A stretch of DNA of 64,000 nt from Leptospira vanthielii serovar Holland str. Waz Holland = ATCC 700522 (GTDB lineage Bacteria > Spirochaetota > Leptospiria > Leptospirales > Leptospiraceae), in contig NZ_AOGY02000051.1 in assembly GCF_000332455.1 (NCBI RefSeq), forward strand, positions 62,001 to 126,000, given 5' to 3'. Positions 18,447-27,631 of the stretch are shown here, in pieces. Every line of letters starts with the position of its first letter. Position 1 is the stretch's first letter. Position numbers and translations under genes: made by a program. Under the pieces are notes generated by a model. The model was not told where the DNA came from. It made no database searches and saw only the letters and a program-made list of their open reading frames with translations.

Positions 18447-20081
18447 GTGTTTCGCATTCTTTTTTTGATACTTTTTTTGCCCTTTCGCCTTTTGTATCAG
18501 TTATACCTACGTCTAAGCCTAGTTTTCCAATCGGGCCGCGAGGTCTATGAACTGGAATTTCCTGCTGTTTTTGAAGATTCTTACAAATCTTACTTAGTCA
18601 AAAAATTTCAGGGTAAGGAAGAAACAGTCACAAGATTAGAACTTCTCATCCTTCTCAAACTCATTCAAAAAAATGGGAAAATAAAAACCTTCGATATCTC
18701 CCTACCACCTCTGGAATGGACTCTCTCTGAGTTCTATGAAGTGAGAAACCAGCTAATAGCCATTAAAGAATCAGGGAAAAAAGTCCGAATCTTTGCCAAA
18801 GAAGGTGGCGTGGGAACTCTACTTCTCTTAACAGCAGCTTCAGAAAGTTATTTGGCCCCGGAATCTGAGTTTATGGTTTTACTACCAAGCGCCGAACCCA
18901 TGTTTTTCGGTAAGTTTTTAAAAACCTGGGGGATTGAAGTCCAAGCCTTTGCCTCCGGTCCCTACAAATCCTTTGCCGAAAGTTTCACTAGGGGTGAGTT
19001 TTCTAAAGAAGCAAAAAAGAATTTAGAAACTTTGGTTTTGGATTTACGAAAAGTAATCCTTGATGCCCTTACCAATGGGAAAAAATCATTAGAACCTATT
19101 TTCTATAGACCAATGCTTTCTGCCGATGAACTTCTGTCAGCTGGGATCATCCAAGGAATCAAAAAAGAAACAGAATTCTTTTCTGAAAACAGAAAGGTGT
19201 TTTCTGGAAACTATCCGTCCCTACACTACAAAATCAAAGAATTTCGCATCCTTCCCAAACGAAAAGCTGAAGTCGTGATCCTTCCTTTGGAAGGAGGAAT
19301 CTCTGGGGGTGATTTTTTACATAAACATAGGGAAAATGGAAAAATTGAAGCCTTCTCAATCATTCCCAATCTAAAAGCTCTTTCTGAAGACAAAAAAATT
19401 AAAGCTGTGATTTTAGAAATTTCCTCACCTGGGGGATCTGCGTTTTATTCAGAACAAATCCACCAAGAGATTCTAGAATTAAAGAAAACCAAAATTGTTA
19501 CCGCTTATTTTAAAGATACTGTTGCGAGTGGTGGGTATTACCTTGGTTCGGCGGTAGATCATATCACAGCCTCCCCCGTTTGTATCACAGGTTCCATTGG
19601 TGCAGTCAGTATCCGAGCCAATTTACAAAAATTATACAAGAAGTTTCAATTGAATAAAGAGGCCGTTGGATTTTATCCCTTTCGAGACATCCATTCTGAA
19701 TTCCAACCCCTTTCCAAACAAAGTGTTCAGTATCTAGAATCTCAAATCAAAAAGATCGAAGGTTTGTTTTATAGGCGTGTGGCCGAAGGTAGAAAAATTT
19801 CCTTAGAAGACCTTCCGAAAATTGGAATGGGGAGAGTGTATTTGCCAACTGTGGAAAACCGGATTGTGGATTCACTCGGAGGGCTTTTAGATGCAGTTCA
19901 TGAAGTGAAAGAAAGATTAGGTGGAAAACCGATCCTTCTCACAGAAGAACTTCCTGCTTACAATCTAAGAAACAAAATTCCCATTCTTGGCGGACTCATT
20001 GCTGAACTAAAGGTATTGGAATCACTGAATGAGGTTTCCCTACTCTCTCCTATTCGTTTGGATTGGAAAAACAGAAGATAA
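18447..20081 (+). CDS. sppA: Signal peptide peptidase SppA, tandem-domain (67K) type
   Basis: Membrane-anchored S49 serine protease that degrades signal-peptide remnants at the cytoplasmic membrane. About 544 residues from a GTG start. An N-terminal hydrophobic anchor (about 1-26) is followed by two S49-like halves, as in E. coli SppA. The dyad is split across domains: the lysine in [11 protein letters not shown] (about Lys174) and the serine in VASGGYYLG (about Ser361). GAAGAGGT lies 6 bases before the GTG at 18447. The frame is open further upstream, but that stretch runs antisense to the conserved uvrA N-terminus and is not used. Confidence 0.9.
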   Translation: MFRILFLILFLPFRLLYQLYLRLSLVFQSGREVYELEFPAVFEDSYKSYLVKKFQGKEETVTRLELLILLKLIQKNGKIKTFDISLPPLEWTLSEFYEVRNQLIAIKESGKKVRIFAKEGGVGTLLLLTAASESYLAPESEFMVLLPSAEPMFFGKFLKTWGIEVQAFASGPYKSFAESFTRGEFSKEAKKNLETLVLDLRKVILDALTNGKKSLEPIFYRPMLSADELLSAGIIQGIKKETEFFSENRKVFSGNYPSLHYKIKEFRILPKRKAEVVILPLEGGISGGDFLHKHRENGKIEAFSIIPNLKALSEDKKIKAVILEISSPGGSAFYSEQIHQEILELKKTKIVTAYFKDTVASGGYYLGSAVDHITASPVCITGSIGAVSIRANLQKLYKKFQLNKEAVGFYPFRDIHSEFQPLSKQSVQYLESQIKKIEGLFYRRVAEGRKISLEDLPKIGMGRVYLPTVENRIVDSLGGLLDAVHEVKERLGGKPILLTEELPAYNLRNKIPILGGLIAELKVLESLNEVSLLSPIRLDWKNRR

Positions 20082-20097
20082 ATTGTACTTCGTTTGC

Positions 20098-21105
20098 CTA
20101 AATACTTGCGGCCTTTTCTAGCCGATTGCGAAGTCCCTCTTCCCCAGGTCCCGGTTTGGGAACTTCGCAAACGATGGTTTGGAATCCCAAACTGTCACAG
20201 GATTCAAAAAAAGCATAGAGTTTAGACGCATAATCTTCGTTAGATGATACTAAACAAAGATTCTTACCTTCCCCTAATGTGTGATTTTGAATTCTCTGGT
20301 TTTCTAACACTGGTTTTATCCCTTCCAAGGAAAATCCAATCCATGCGGTGGACTTGGATTCATTCATTGTCTTTAAACTAAATTCGAATTCTTCTTTGGA
20401 TGCCAAAATCACACGGGCCGTCGGGGCATAGTGTTTGTATTTGGTTCCGGGACTTAAAGGCACAGCTCGAATATCGTATTTAGAAGTGGGACCTGGAATT
20501 TCAAGATCTGATACAACTGACAGAAGTTCGCTCGACTCAATGGAACCTGGCCTGAGGAGAGTGGGATGTGATCCGACTAGACTTACCACCGTCGATTCAA
20601 TCCCAAAACTCGGCTCCTCAGCAACAAGGATTCCATCCACGACCCCATCGAAGTATCGCAAAACATCACTTAGTTTGGTTAAAGAAGGCCTTCCTGATAG
20701 ATTGGCTGAAGGGGCAGAGACCGGTCCCCGAGAAAGTTCAATCCATTCACGAACCACTGGATTTTTAGGAATCCTTACGGCAAGGGTATCCAATTCCTTT
20801 GGAAAAAGGGATTTGTCTTTTTTAGGAAGGATGAGAGTGAGGGGGCCTGGAGAAAAACGTTCCAATAATGCTCTACCAACTTCCCCTAACTCACATACGG
20901 CGGCAATGGATTCAATAGAATGGAAATGGGCAATGAGAGGATTGTCTTTGGGCCTTCCTTTGATTTCGTAAACGCGGAGACAAGCCGACTCAAGCCTTGT
21001 GGAAGCGCCAATTCCATAGACAGTTTCTGTGGGAAAAATAACGACCTTTCCCTCTTGGATGAGGTTCGCAAGCAAACGTACATCCGAAGAGATTAAGGTT
21101 TTCAT
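20098..21105 (-). CDS. L-threonylcarbamoyladenylate synthase, Sua5 type
   Basis: Uses threonine, bicarbonate and ATP to form the TC-AMP intermediate for t6A37 modification of ANN-decoding tRNAs. The 335-residue length marks a Sua5-type protein: a YrdC catalytic domain (about 8-195, with GETVYGIGA-like PTETVYGIGAST, KGRPKDNPL and SAPSANLSG) plus a C-terminal Sua5 domain (about 215-330, starting after SPGTKYKHYAP). That linker segment is the typical Sua5 'SPGMKYKHYAP' loop. It converges with sppA across 16 bp and lies 1 bp from the GH18 gene upstream. Confidence 0.94.
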   Translation of the reverse strand: MKTLISSDVRLLANLIQEGKVVIFPTETVYGIGASTRLESACLRVYEIKGRPKDNPLIAHFHSIESIAAVCELGEVGRALLERFSPGPLTLILPKKDKSLFPKELDTLAVRIPKNPVVREWIELSRGPVSAPSANLSGRPSLTKLSDVLRYFDGVVDGILVAEEPSFGIESTVVSLVGSHPTLLRPGSIESSELLSVVSDLEIPGPTSKYDIRAVPLSPGTKYKHYAPTARVILASKEEFEFSLKTMNESKSTAWIGFSLEGIKPVLENQRIQNHTLGEGKNLCLVSSNEDYASKLYAFFESCDSLGFQTIVCEVPKPGPGEEGLRNRLEKAASI

Positions 21106-21106
21106 C

Positions 21107-22678
21107 TTAAAACTTTTTTGTTTTGGATTTAGATTTGGAATCGGATACTTTCAATGCCTCTTTGGAATCACTCATTGGAGTTGTTGTTTCTTCCTTTGGT
21201 TCTTCTTCCTCTTTGGCTTTTTCCACAGGAGGGAGTTGGCCTTGGACCAGTTTACTTAAGTAAACATTGATTTCTGGATCATTGTCAGTCACGAGTTGCC
21301 AGAAAGAAAATCCCCCCAAATCGTATTTACGAAGAAGGGTCATTTTTTCTTCAAAGGCTTTTCGGTTCATGTAAAAAGCGACTCGGTCACAACCACCACT
21401 GGTATACCAAAGGGATGGATCTTCATAAGCGCGATTTTTATGGATGTCAGAAAACTTAGATAAGTTTCTCCAACTAGCCACTTTGTTCTCTTCATTTAAG
21501 ATCCGATTGATATCCGTGGGTTGGCGATTTTTATGGACCCCTGCTTTGATCCTTTGGGCATCGGAATGATAAATGGCTTTGGCAGAAGATTTGCAATTGA
21601 GAGCCCAATCATATCCATAAGTGGGAATGGCCATATAAAGTTTATGCATGGGCACTCTTTTTTTGGCATAAGTGATGATTTCTTTTAACCAAACGTTCGG
21701 TGCTTGGGGGCCTGGACCTGGGTTATGGTATTTACGGGGATGGAGTTCATAGGCCATAATTTTCACTCGGTCCGCGTGTTTGGCAAGGAAAGCATAATCA
21801 TGCGTAGTGGGCCCTCTCCAATTTTCACGGAAGTCAAGAACGATCGGTTTGGAAAGGCCACGGCAATTCAGTTCTTTCTTTTTTGTTTTTTCCGCAGGAG
21901 TTTTCGGGTGAACCGCAACAGAAATGAGTTTTCCTTTTTTATGAACTTCTCGGGCAAGTAGTGCAAAAAACTCTTCAAACTTTTCTTTTTTGTCGCAGGA
22001 CATTCCTTCATAATCAATATCAATTCCATCATAACCATAAGTCATAATTTCATTTACGATGACTTGGATGTGGTGGTCACGGATGTCGTTACGGCCACCC
22101 ATTCCAATGTTTTCTTGGATTTTTTCCTTTGGATTTTCCCAACGAAAGATAGTGGGTATGATTTTCACTTTTGGATTTAACGCACGAAGTTCCAGAACTC
22201 GTTCTTTCTTGGAAGTACTAGACCAACTCGAAATCAATTCTCCATTATTAGAAAGTCCTCCTTTCATAGTATAAATGAAAGGATGGATTTCGTTGTAGAG
22301 ATGGACTGTTTTTTTCATCGCTGTCCAATCAGTGGACCAGGCGGAGGAACGAAATGTTACATTCTCATCTGGAAGGAAACCCGGCAAATACGCAGATTCT
22401 TCTACGGTTTGTGTTGTTTGGGACTCTGAGTTATCTTTTGTTTCCATCTCGGAGGGAGTGCCAAGAGAGGGAGTCGAAGCTTCGACTACACTTGGATTGG
22501 CATTCCCCATTTTGGGCGCGTCTTTCAAAACAAGGGCGGTTCCACTCGTTTGGATTAAATTCATTCCTAAATAGAAGGAGATGGCGGATAAAAAGACCCA
22601 AGAGGCAAATAATAAGGAATATTTAGCTGCATTAGACAGAGGATGTTTGGAAGAGGATGAGTTTTCAGATTCGGGCAT
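21107..22678 (-). CDS. Membrane-anchored glycoside hydrolase family 18 protein
   Basis: One N-terminal membrane helix (about 20-42) holds a GH18 (chitinase-like) domain outside the cytoplasm. The GH18 catalytic motif DxxDxDxE is intact as D217-G-I-D220-I-D222-Y-E224. Other family features are a VAVHPKT strand, MAYELHP, and a C-terminal GGFSFWQL strand. The linker after the helix (about 50-95) is Ser/Thr-rich and the tail ends in a Lys/Glu-rich stretch (about 487-523). In bacteria such proteins often act on peptidoglycan or spore/cell-wall glycans rather than chitin; substrate unknown. It abuts the Sua5 gene (1-bp gap). Confidence 0.88.
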   Translation of the reverse strand: MPESENSSSSKHPLSNAAKYSLLFASWVFLSAISFYLGMNLIQTSGTALVLKDAPKMGNANPSVVEASTPSLGTPSEMETKDNSESQTTQTVEESAYLPGFLPDENVTFRSSAWSTDWTAMKKTVHLYNEIHPFIYTMKGGLSNNGELISSWSSTSKKERVLELRALNPKVKIIPTIFRWENPKEKIQENIGMGGRNDIRDHHIQVIVNEIMTYGYDGIDIDYEGMSCDKKEKFEEFFALLAREVHKKGKLISVAVHPKTPAEKTKKKELNCRGLSKPIVLDFRENWRGPTTHDYAFLAKHADRVKIMAYELHPRKYHNPGPGPQAPNVWLKEIITYAKKRVPMHKLYMAIPTYGYDWALNCKSSAKAIYHSDAQRIKAGVHKNRQPTDINRILNEENKVASWRNLSKFSDIHKNRAYEDPSLWYTSGGCDRVAFYMNRKAFEEKMTLLRKYDLGGFSFWQLVTDNDPEINVYLSKLVQGQLPPVEKAKEEEEPKEETTTPMSDSKEALKVSDSKSKSKTKKF

Positions 22679-22709
22679 ATATTACTTCTAGTATGATTAT
22701 CGAACGCGG

Positions 22710-23534
22710 ATGAAAAAAAGAGTAGAGAATATTAGAAACTCCCAAGACCCTATTTCTCATCCCATGATTTTTCAGGAGGGATTCTCTCCTAGTCTAAATT
22801 CAAAGGAAAGGAAAAAGAAATTTATGCATGTTCTCAAACAAAAACCGGTCATTCTATATACGGTTCTTCTTAGTTTTTTTCTAACCTTTCTTTTGCTTGC
22901 CGAACTTACCGGTAGTAAATTATTTTTTGCCTTCGGATTCACAATGACTATGGGGGTTATCCCTTTTCCTGTCACCTTTATCATCACGGACCTTTTAAAC
23001 GAATACTATGGTAGAAAGGTAGTACGAGCCACAACCTTTCTTGGTATGGTGATGATTGGACTTGCTTACCTTCTTATTGTGATCGACATCCAAATTCCAG
23101 CAAGCCCTGAGTCTCCTATTGATGATGCCTCCTTTGAACGGGTGTTTGCCAATTCCGGCCTTGTGATTTTAGGTTCCATTATCGCTTATATGATTGGGCA
23201 GATGATTGACCTCCATACCTTCCATTTCCTTAGGAAAAAAACTGCCGGTAAACATATATGGCTAAGGGCTACCGGTTCCACCATCATCTCCCAACTGATT
23301 GATTCTTATGTAGTGATCTTTATCGCCCTCGGCAAATACCATCCCGTCTCCAAACTCATCGCCATTGCCAATACGAATTTTTTATACAAGATGGGTGTGG
23401 CAATCGCCATCACACCTCTTCTCTATGCCATCCATATCTACATTGATCGTTATTTGGGAGAAACTTTGAAAAACCAAATGTTCCGATCAGCCATGGAAGA
23501 AGAGGGTTTCGAATCCACCATCCAACCAGGGTAA
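22710..23534 (+). CDS. Queuosine precursor transporter (YhhQ/VUT family)
   Basis: Polytopic inner-membrane protein of the DUF165/VUT family, which imports queuosine precursors (7-cyano-7-deazaguanine or 7-aminomethyl-7-deazaguanine). About six membrane helices start at LYTVLLSFFLTFLLLAELTG. The family blocks GVIPFPVTFIITDLLNEYYG and TIISQLIDSYVVIF are clear. The first 38 residues are polar and unlike the family. The ATG at 22824, giving 236 residues and a purine-rich AAAGGAAAGG upstream, is a plausible true start. An AGGAGGG also lies at 22775-22781. Confidence 0.88.
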   Translation: MKKRVENIRNSQDPISHPMIFQEGFSPSLNSKERKKKFMHVLKQKPVILYTVLLSFFLTFLLLAELTGSKLFFAFGFTMTMGVIPFPVTFIITDLLNEYYGRKVVRATTFLGMVMIGLAYLLIVIDIQIPASPESPIDDASFERVFANSGLVILGSIIAYMIGQMIDLHTFHFLRKKTAGKHIWLRATGSTIISQLIDSYVVIFIALGKYHPVSKLIAIANTNFLYKMGVAIAITPLLYAIHIYIDRYLGETLKNQMFRSAMEEEGFESTIQPG

Positions 23535-23541
23535 GGCGACT

Positions 23542-24312
23542 ATGTTCCAACCAAGAATCGAAAGAATCAAAGCCATTCTCGGAAAAACTCCTGCCAATAT
23601 CGGACATCGGGGGGCACGGGGCCTTGCTCCAGAAAACACTCTTGTATCCTTTCTTGTGGGATCTGATTCCACACGGTTTTTTGAATTGGATACCATGCTT
23701 TGTGCGTCCGGCGAACTTGTGGTCATCCATGACTTCACTGTGGATCGAACCACCGATGGGAAAGGAAAAGTGGCTGATTATAAATACCGGGCTCTTGCGG
23801 AACTCGATGCGGGAAGTTTTTTTGAAGAAGCCTTTGAAGGAGAACAAATTCCCACACTCTCCCAAGTGATCCAAACTCTTCCCGAAAATACTGTTTTTGA
23901 TATCGAAATGAAAAGTGAAGGTAAAAAAGAGGAAAGGCAGGCTCTGGCATCGGCCCTTGTCAAACTGATTCGGAAATACAAACTCAGTGATCGCATTTGG
24001 GTCAGTAGTTTTGATTGGGATCTTGTGGATCTGATCAGAATCGAAGAACCCGAGGTATTACGTGGCCTTCTCATGGAAAAAGGAGATTCGCTAAACAAGA
24101 GTTACATGGATTATGAGCCGGATTTAATTCTTCCCCATCTTTCTGCCTGTACAAAAGAATTTGTGCAAGGCCTAAAGGAAGAGTCCTTACTTGTGATTCC
24201 TTATACCACCAATACGGAAGAAGAATGGAGCCAGTTAATGGAAGTGGGAGTGGCAGGTCTCATTACAGACTATCCCGACCGTTTGGCGGAATTTTTAGAA
24301 TCTAAAAAATAA
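23542..24312 (+). CDS. Glycerophosphodiester phosphodiesterase
   Basis: Hydrolyses glycerophosphodiesters to glycerol-3-phosphate and an alcohol. The 256 residues form a GDPD TIM barrel. The conserved start is IGHRGARGLAPENTL (catalytic His and Glu), followed by FELDTMLCASGELVVIHDFTVDRTT with the metal Glu/Asp and second His, and DIEMKSEG for the next metal residue. No signal peptide is seen, so it resembles cytosolic UgpQ rather than periplasmic GlpQ. It starts 7 bp after the transporter gene. Its 3' end overlaps a convergent gene by 43 bp. Confidence 0.93.
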   Translation: MFQPRIERIKAILGKTPANIGHRGARGLAPENTLVSFLVGSDSTRFFELDTMLCASGELVVIHDFTVDRTTDGKGKVADYKYRALAELDAGSFFEEAFEGEQIPTLSQVIQTLPENTVFDIEMKSEGKKEERQALASALVKLIRKYKLSDRIWVSSFDWDLVDLIRIEEPEVLRGLLMEKGDSLNKSYMDYEPDLILPHLSACTKEFVQGLKEESLLVIPYTTNTEEEWSQLMEVGVAGLITDYPDRLAEFLESKK

Positions 24313-24659
24313 AACCAGACCCAATTTCCCCAAGGATCTTCATACAACGAATAGTTTTTGTCTGGAATGGATTGAACCAGTTTGAGTGAAGAAAAATTGG
24401 AGTGGTTGAGGGTGGTTGTGTCACAAGTAAGAGTGATGGTTCCTTTACGCACCGGGCAATGTTCTGTAACTTTGGAAAAGACCAAACATTCCCCCGATTT
24501 CAATTTCAATTCAGAATGACCAAAACTTTCTTTTAGGACAGTCCCCCCGAGAAACGATTGGTAGAATCGGAGTGGAATCGTAGTGTCCTCGCCACCGTCT
24601 AAATTGACAGAAAAGAACTGAGGAAGGACTAAATCCATGTTTTTGTTATCATTCATCAT
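24270..24659 (-). CDS. Glyoxalase/VOC-like small protein
   Basis: The 129 residues fit a glyoxalase/bleomycin-resistance (VOC) fold. An N-terminal VNLDGGEDTTIPLRFYQSFLGGTVLKE resembles 'FY..vLG' of that superfamily, and the C-terminal EDPWGNWVWFY resembles 'DPdGn.w.f'. Metal ligands cannot be assigned confidently, so enzymatic activity is uncertain. Its last 43 bases are antisense to the end of the GDPD gene. It is divergent from a membrane-protein gene across 46 bp. A start three codons later is also possible. Confidence 0.6.
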   Translation of the reverse strand: MMNDNKNMDLVLPQFFSVNLDGGEDTTIPLRFYQSFLGGTVLKESFGHSELKLKSGECLVFSKVTEHCPVRKGTITLTCDTTTLNHSNFSSLKLVQSIPDKNYSLYEDPWGNWVWFYFLDSKNSAKRSG

Positions 24660-24705
24660 ACAAGGAACTCGCCTCGTTATGTTGAGGTTCCCTCTTTAGT
24701 ATCCT

Positions 24706-26073
24706 ATGTCGATCCAATCCCCACCGCAATTTTATTTTTTTTGGTTTTTTTTGGTTTCCGGCATCACTAACTTTTTGTTATGCGAAACAATTTACTTTGA
24801 TCTAATTCATTCCGCAGACAATCTCTACCTTCCATTACTTTTAAAGGATTTAGCTTCGGGACATGGAATGTTTCACTGGTATTTGCCTCCATCTCCCTAT
24901 TTTTTCCCTGATTTATTTTTAAATCTAATCCTCTATCCATTTGTTCCATTTTTATACATTCCTTCAGCGTATGGAACTCTCCAAATGTTTTTTGTGTTAC
25001 TCGGAATTTCTTTTTTCATTACCAAGTATACAACCAAAACAGCGGCACTAGAGTTTCTCTTTCGTTTCGAGTTTCTTTTGATCCTAGTCTCTTTCCTCGG
25101 ATATTGGATTGGAGACAATCCCCTTCCTTTTGTATATTTTCTATCGCAGGCACACCACAGCACAGGTTTTTTTTTCTCACTTCTTCTTACCATGTATCTT
25201 TATTCGGTGTTAAACGACAGAGAAAAGGATCACCGAGGGGATGGTTCTCACCAGTATCTTCCCAATCATTTAACTGCCTTCTTTTTCTTTAGTTTTTCGC
25301 TACTTTATCTCTCAGATCGTTTTTCGTTTTCTGTGGGTGCTATCTCTTTTTTTGTGGTTCGAATTTGGGATTCGAAGAGGCCTCTCTCGGAGAGAATTTC
25401 TTACTTCCAAAAGAAACGTTTTTGGATTTTAAGCTTCCTATTTATTCTCTTCAATGAACTCGCATTCCTCGGTTTGAGACAGATCTTTCAGATTCCCGGA
25501 AGTTTCCAAATTCTATGGAATTATCTTTCACGCCAAACTTTAGAAAGTAGTTTGCAACTCTCTGGAACTTACCTTTGGGACTTTTCGAAACATATCTACT
25601 ACCAAGGAAAATCGATTCTTTTCTTAATTTGTTTGCTCTTTTTTACTTATCCAAAATTTCCTAAACTCATCCGCCACCTCCTGATTGTCTTTTTTCCGGT
25701 CCTAGTCGGACTCCTCCTACTTGTGGGAAGGTTCACATACCTCCATCCTTATCCCATTCGGTATTTATTTCCCCTCTGGTTTTTTGCCCTGTTTGGAATC
25801 ACCTGGGTCCTTGTTCCTTTTACTAAGAAGATTTCCCACTGGGTTCTTTTTTTGGCCCTGGGAGGTGTGATGGTCTTCCTTTTCTACCTACCGTATCCGA
25901 GAGCAGAAGTTCAATCCAGGTTATCCTCCATCACAGACAAGGAAGTGACCTACGATTTGGAAAAACCCATCCGGTTTTGGAGCGAAGGGAAACAAACTCC
26001 CGTTCCTATCGATAAAGACGGGAAACCCTACCATTGGATCACAGGTGCATTCCATACGCACTTGACAGAGTAA
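24706..26073 (+). CDS. Polytopic membrane protein of unknown function
   Basis: The 455 residues contain about ten predicted membrane helices and many aromatic residues. The first extracytoplasmic loop carries DLIHSADNLYLPLLLKDL, and the overall layout resembles GT-C membrane glycosyltransferase-like or 'DUF2079-like' proteins, but I cannot assign a family. The C-terminal soluble tail (about 400-455) ends YHWITGAFHTHLTE. It is followed by leuA after 9 bp. Function unknown. Confidence 0.65.
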   Translation: MSIQSPPQFYFFWFFLVSGITNFLLCETIYFDLIHSADNLYLPLLLKDLASGHGMFHWYLPPSPYFFPDLFLNLILYPFVPFLYIPSAYGTLQMFFVLLGISFFITKYTTKTAALEFLFRFEFLLILVSFLGYWIGDNPLPFVYFLSQAHHSTGFFFSLLLTMYLYSVLNDREKDHRGDGSHQYLPNHLTAFFFFSFSLLYLSDRFSFSVGAISFFVVRIWDSKRPLSERISYFQKKRFWILSFLFILFNELAFLGLRQIFQIPGSFQILWNYLSRQTLESSLQLSGTYLWDFSKHIYYQGKSILFLICLLFFTYPKFPKLIRHLLIVFFPVLVGLLLLVGRFTYLHPYPIRYLFPLWFFALFGITWVLVPFTKKISHWVLFLALGGVMVFLFYLPYPRAEVQSRLSSITDKEVTYDLEKPIRFWSEGKQTPVPIDKDGKPYHWITGAFHTHLTE

Positions 26074-26082
26074 AGCAAACCT

Positions 26083-27600
26083 ATGATCTGGAAGGAGATG
26101 GAAGATTACGTACGCATATTTGATACCACTCTAAGGGACGGGGAACAATGCCCCGGGGCTGCGATGAGCGAAGATGAAAAGGTGGAAATTGCCCAACACC
26201 TTGCCCGAATGAAAGTCGATATCATCGAAGCTGGATTTCCAGTTTCTTCTCCTGTACAATTCAAAGCTGTAGAAAGAATCGCTCGGGAAATCGAAGGACC
26301 AATCATCTGTGGACTCGCAAGGAGCCTTCGTCCTGATCTGGAAGCCGCACGTGATGCGCTAAAACCGGCCAAACTCAAACGAATTCATACCTTCATAGCT
26401 TCCTCTCCCATCCACATGAAACACAAATTGGGAAAGTCTCCTGCGGAAGTTTTGGAGATGGCAAGAGCTGCCGTCAAGATGGCAAGAGACTTTGTTACCG
26501 ATGTTGAATTTTCACCAGAGGATGCCACTCGTTCGGAATGGTCATTCTTACGCGAGTTAGTCGAAGCTGTCATCGAAGAAGGCGCAACCACCATCAACAT
26601 TCCAGACACTGTGGGTTATACCACCCCACAAGAATATATGGATCTATTTCGCTTCCTTAAAAAGGAAGTGAAAGGTGCCGACAAAGTGATTTTTTCTGCC
26701 CATTGCCATAACGACCTTGGTCTTGCAGTGGCCAATTCACTCGCAACGGTTCTTGCGGGAGGTCGTCAAATTGAATGCACAATCAACGGGATCGGCGAAC
26801 GTGCCGGTAACACTGCCATGGAAGAAGTGGTAATGGCATTAAAAACAAGAAAGGATGCCTTTGGGGTGGAAACAAGAATTGATTCCACACTCATCACTCG
26901 CGGTTCTCATTTGGTAAAAACCACAACCGGTATGGTAGTCCAACCGAATAAAGCCATTGTGGGTACCAATGCCTTTGCTCACGAGTCTGGAATCCACCAA
27001 GATGGTGTGATTAAAAACAGACAAACTTATGAAATTATGACACCGGAATCCGTGGGACTCAAATCCAATCGTATGGTTCTTGGTCGTCACTCTGGCCGAG
27101 CGGGATTCAAAGATCGAATCATCCGTATGGGTTTTGAACCCAAACCGGAAGAAATTGACAACGCCTACAACCGTTTCCTTGAGATTGCTGATAAAAAGAA
27201 GGAAGTCTTTGATGAAGACATAGCCGCACTTTTTCAAGGAGAAATCAGCCGTTCCCAAGTGGAGGAAACCTACCGACTTGTTTCCTTTGAACAAAATACA
27301 GGAACAAACAAAACTCCTGATTCCAAAATCTCTTTGTCCATCAAAGGAGAAACTAAACAAGGAGAAGCCCATGGAGATGGGCCGGTAGATAGTATCTTTA
27401 AAGCAATAAACCAAGTGACTGGACTTTCCCCACTCTTATCTCGGCTTGTGATTTCTCCCGTGACGGAAGGAACCGATGCCATGGCAGAAGCTTCTGTGAC
27501 TTTAGAAGATGGGGAAAGACGAGTGGTAGGAAAAGGGGATTCCACAGATATCATTGAAGCCTGTGCGAAAGCCTATATCAATGCCCTGAATCGGTTATAA
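26083..27600 (+). CDS. leuA: 2-isopropylmalate synthase
   Basis: First committed step of leucine synthesis: condenses acetyl-CoA with 2-oxoisovalerate. The 505 residues include an HMGL-like TIM barrel (about 10-285) with FDTTLRDGEQCPGAAM and FSAHCHNDLGL (metal His-x-His), and a C-terminal LeuA allosteric dimer domain (about 365-500) that binds leucine in homologues. The relative citramalate synthase CimA is the main alternative; the full sequence reads more like LeuA. A later ATG at 26098 directly abuts GAAGGAG, too close for a normal ribosome site, so the 26083 start is kept with moderate certainty. Confidence 0.92.
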   Translation: MIWKEMEDYVRIFDTTLRDGEQCPGAAMSEDEKVEIAQHLARMKVDIIEAGFPVSSPVQFKAVERIAREIEGPIICGLARSLRPDLEAARDALKPAKLKRIHTFIASSPIHMKHKLGKSPAEVLEMARAAVKMARDFVTDVEFSPEDATRSEWSFLRELVEAVIEEGATTINIPDTVGYTTPQEYMDLFRFLKKEVKGADKVIFSAHCHNDLGLAVANSLATVLAGGRQIECTINGIGERAGNTAMEEVVMALKTRKDAFGVETRIDSTLITRGSHLVKTTTGMVVQPNKAIVGTNAFAHESGIHQDGVIKNRQTYEIMTPESVGLKSNRMVLGRHSGRAGFKDRIIRMGFEPKPEEIDNAYNRFLEIADKKKEVFDEDIAALFQGEISRSQVEETYRLVSFEQNTGTNKTPDSKISLSIKGETKQGEAHGDGPVDSIFKAINQVTGLSPLLSRLVISPVTEGTDAMAEASVTLEDGERRVVGKGDSTDIIEACAKAYINALNRL

Positions 27601-27631
27601 TCCAGTGACAAGTCCAAACGAAATATTTTCT

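Noticed and set aside
26839..27414. A long minus-strand frame inside leuA
   Set aside because: It is the shadow of a conserved leuA coding region, with no motif or ribosome site.
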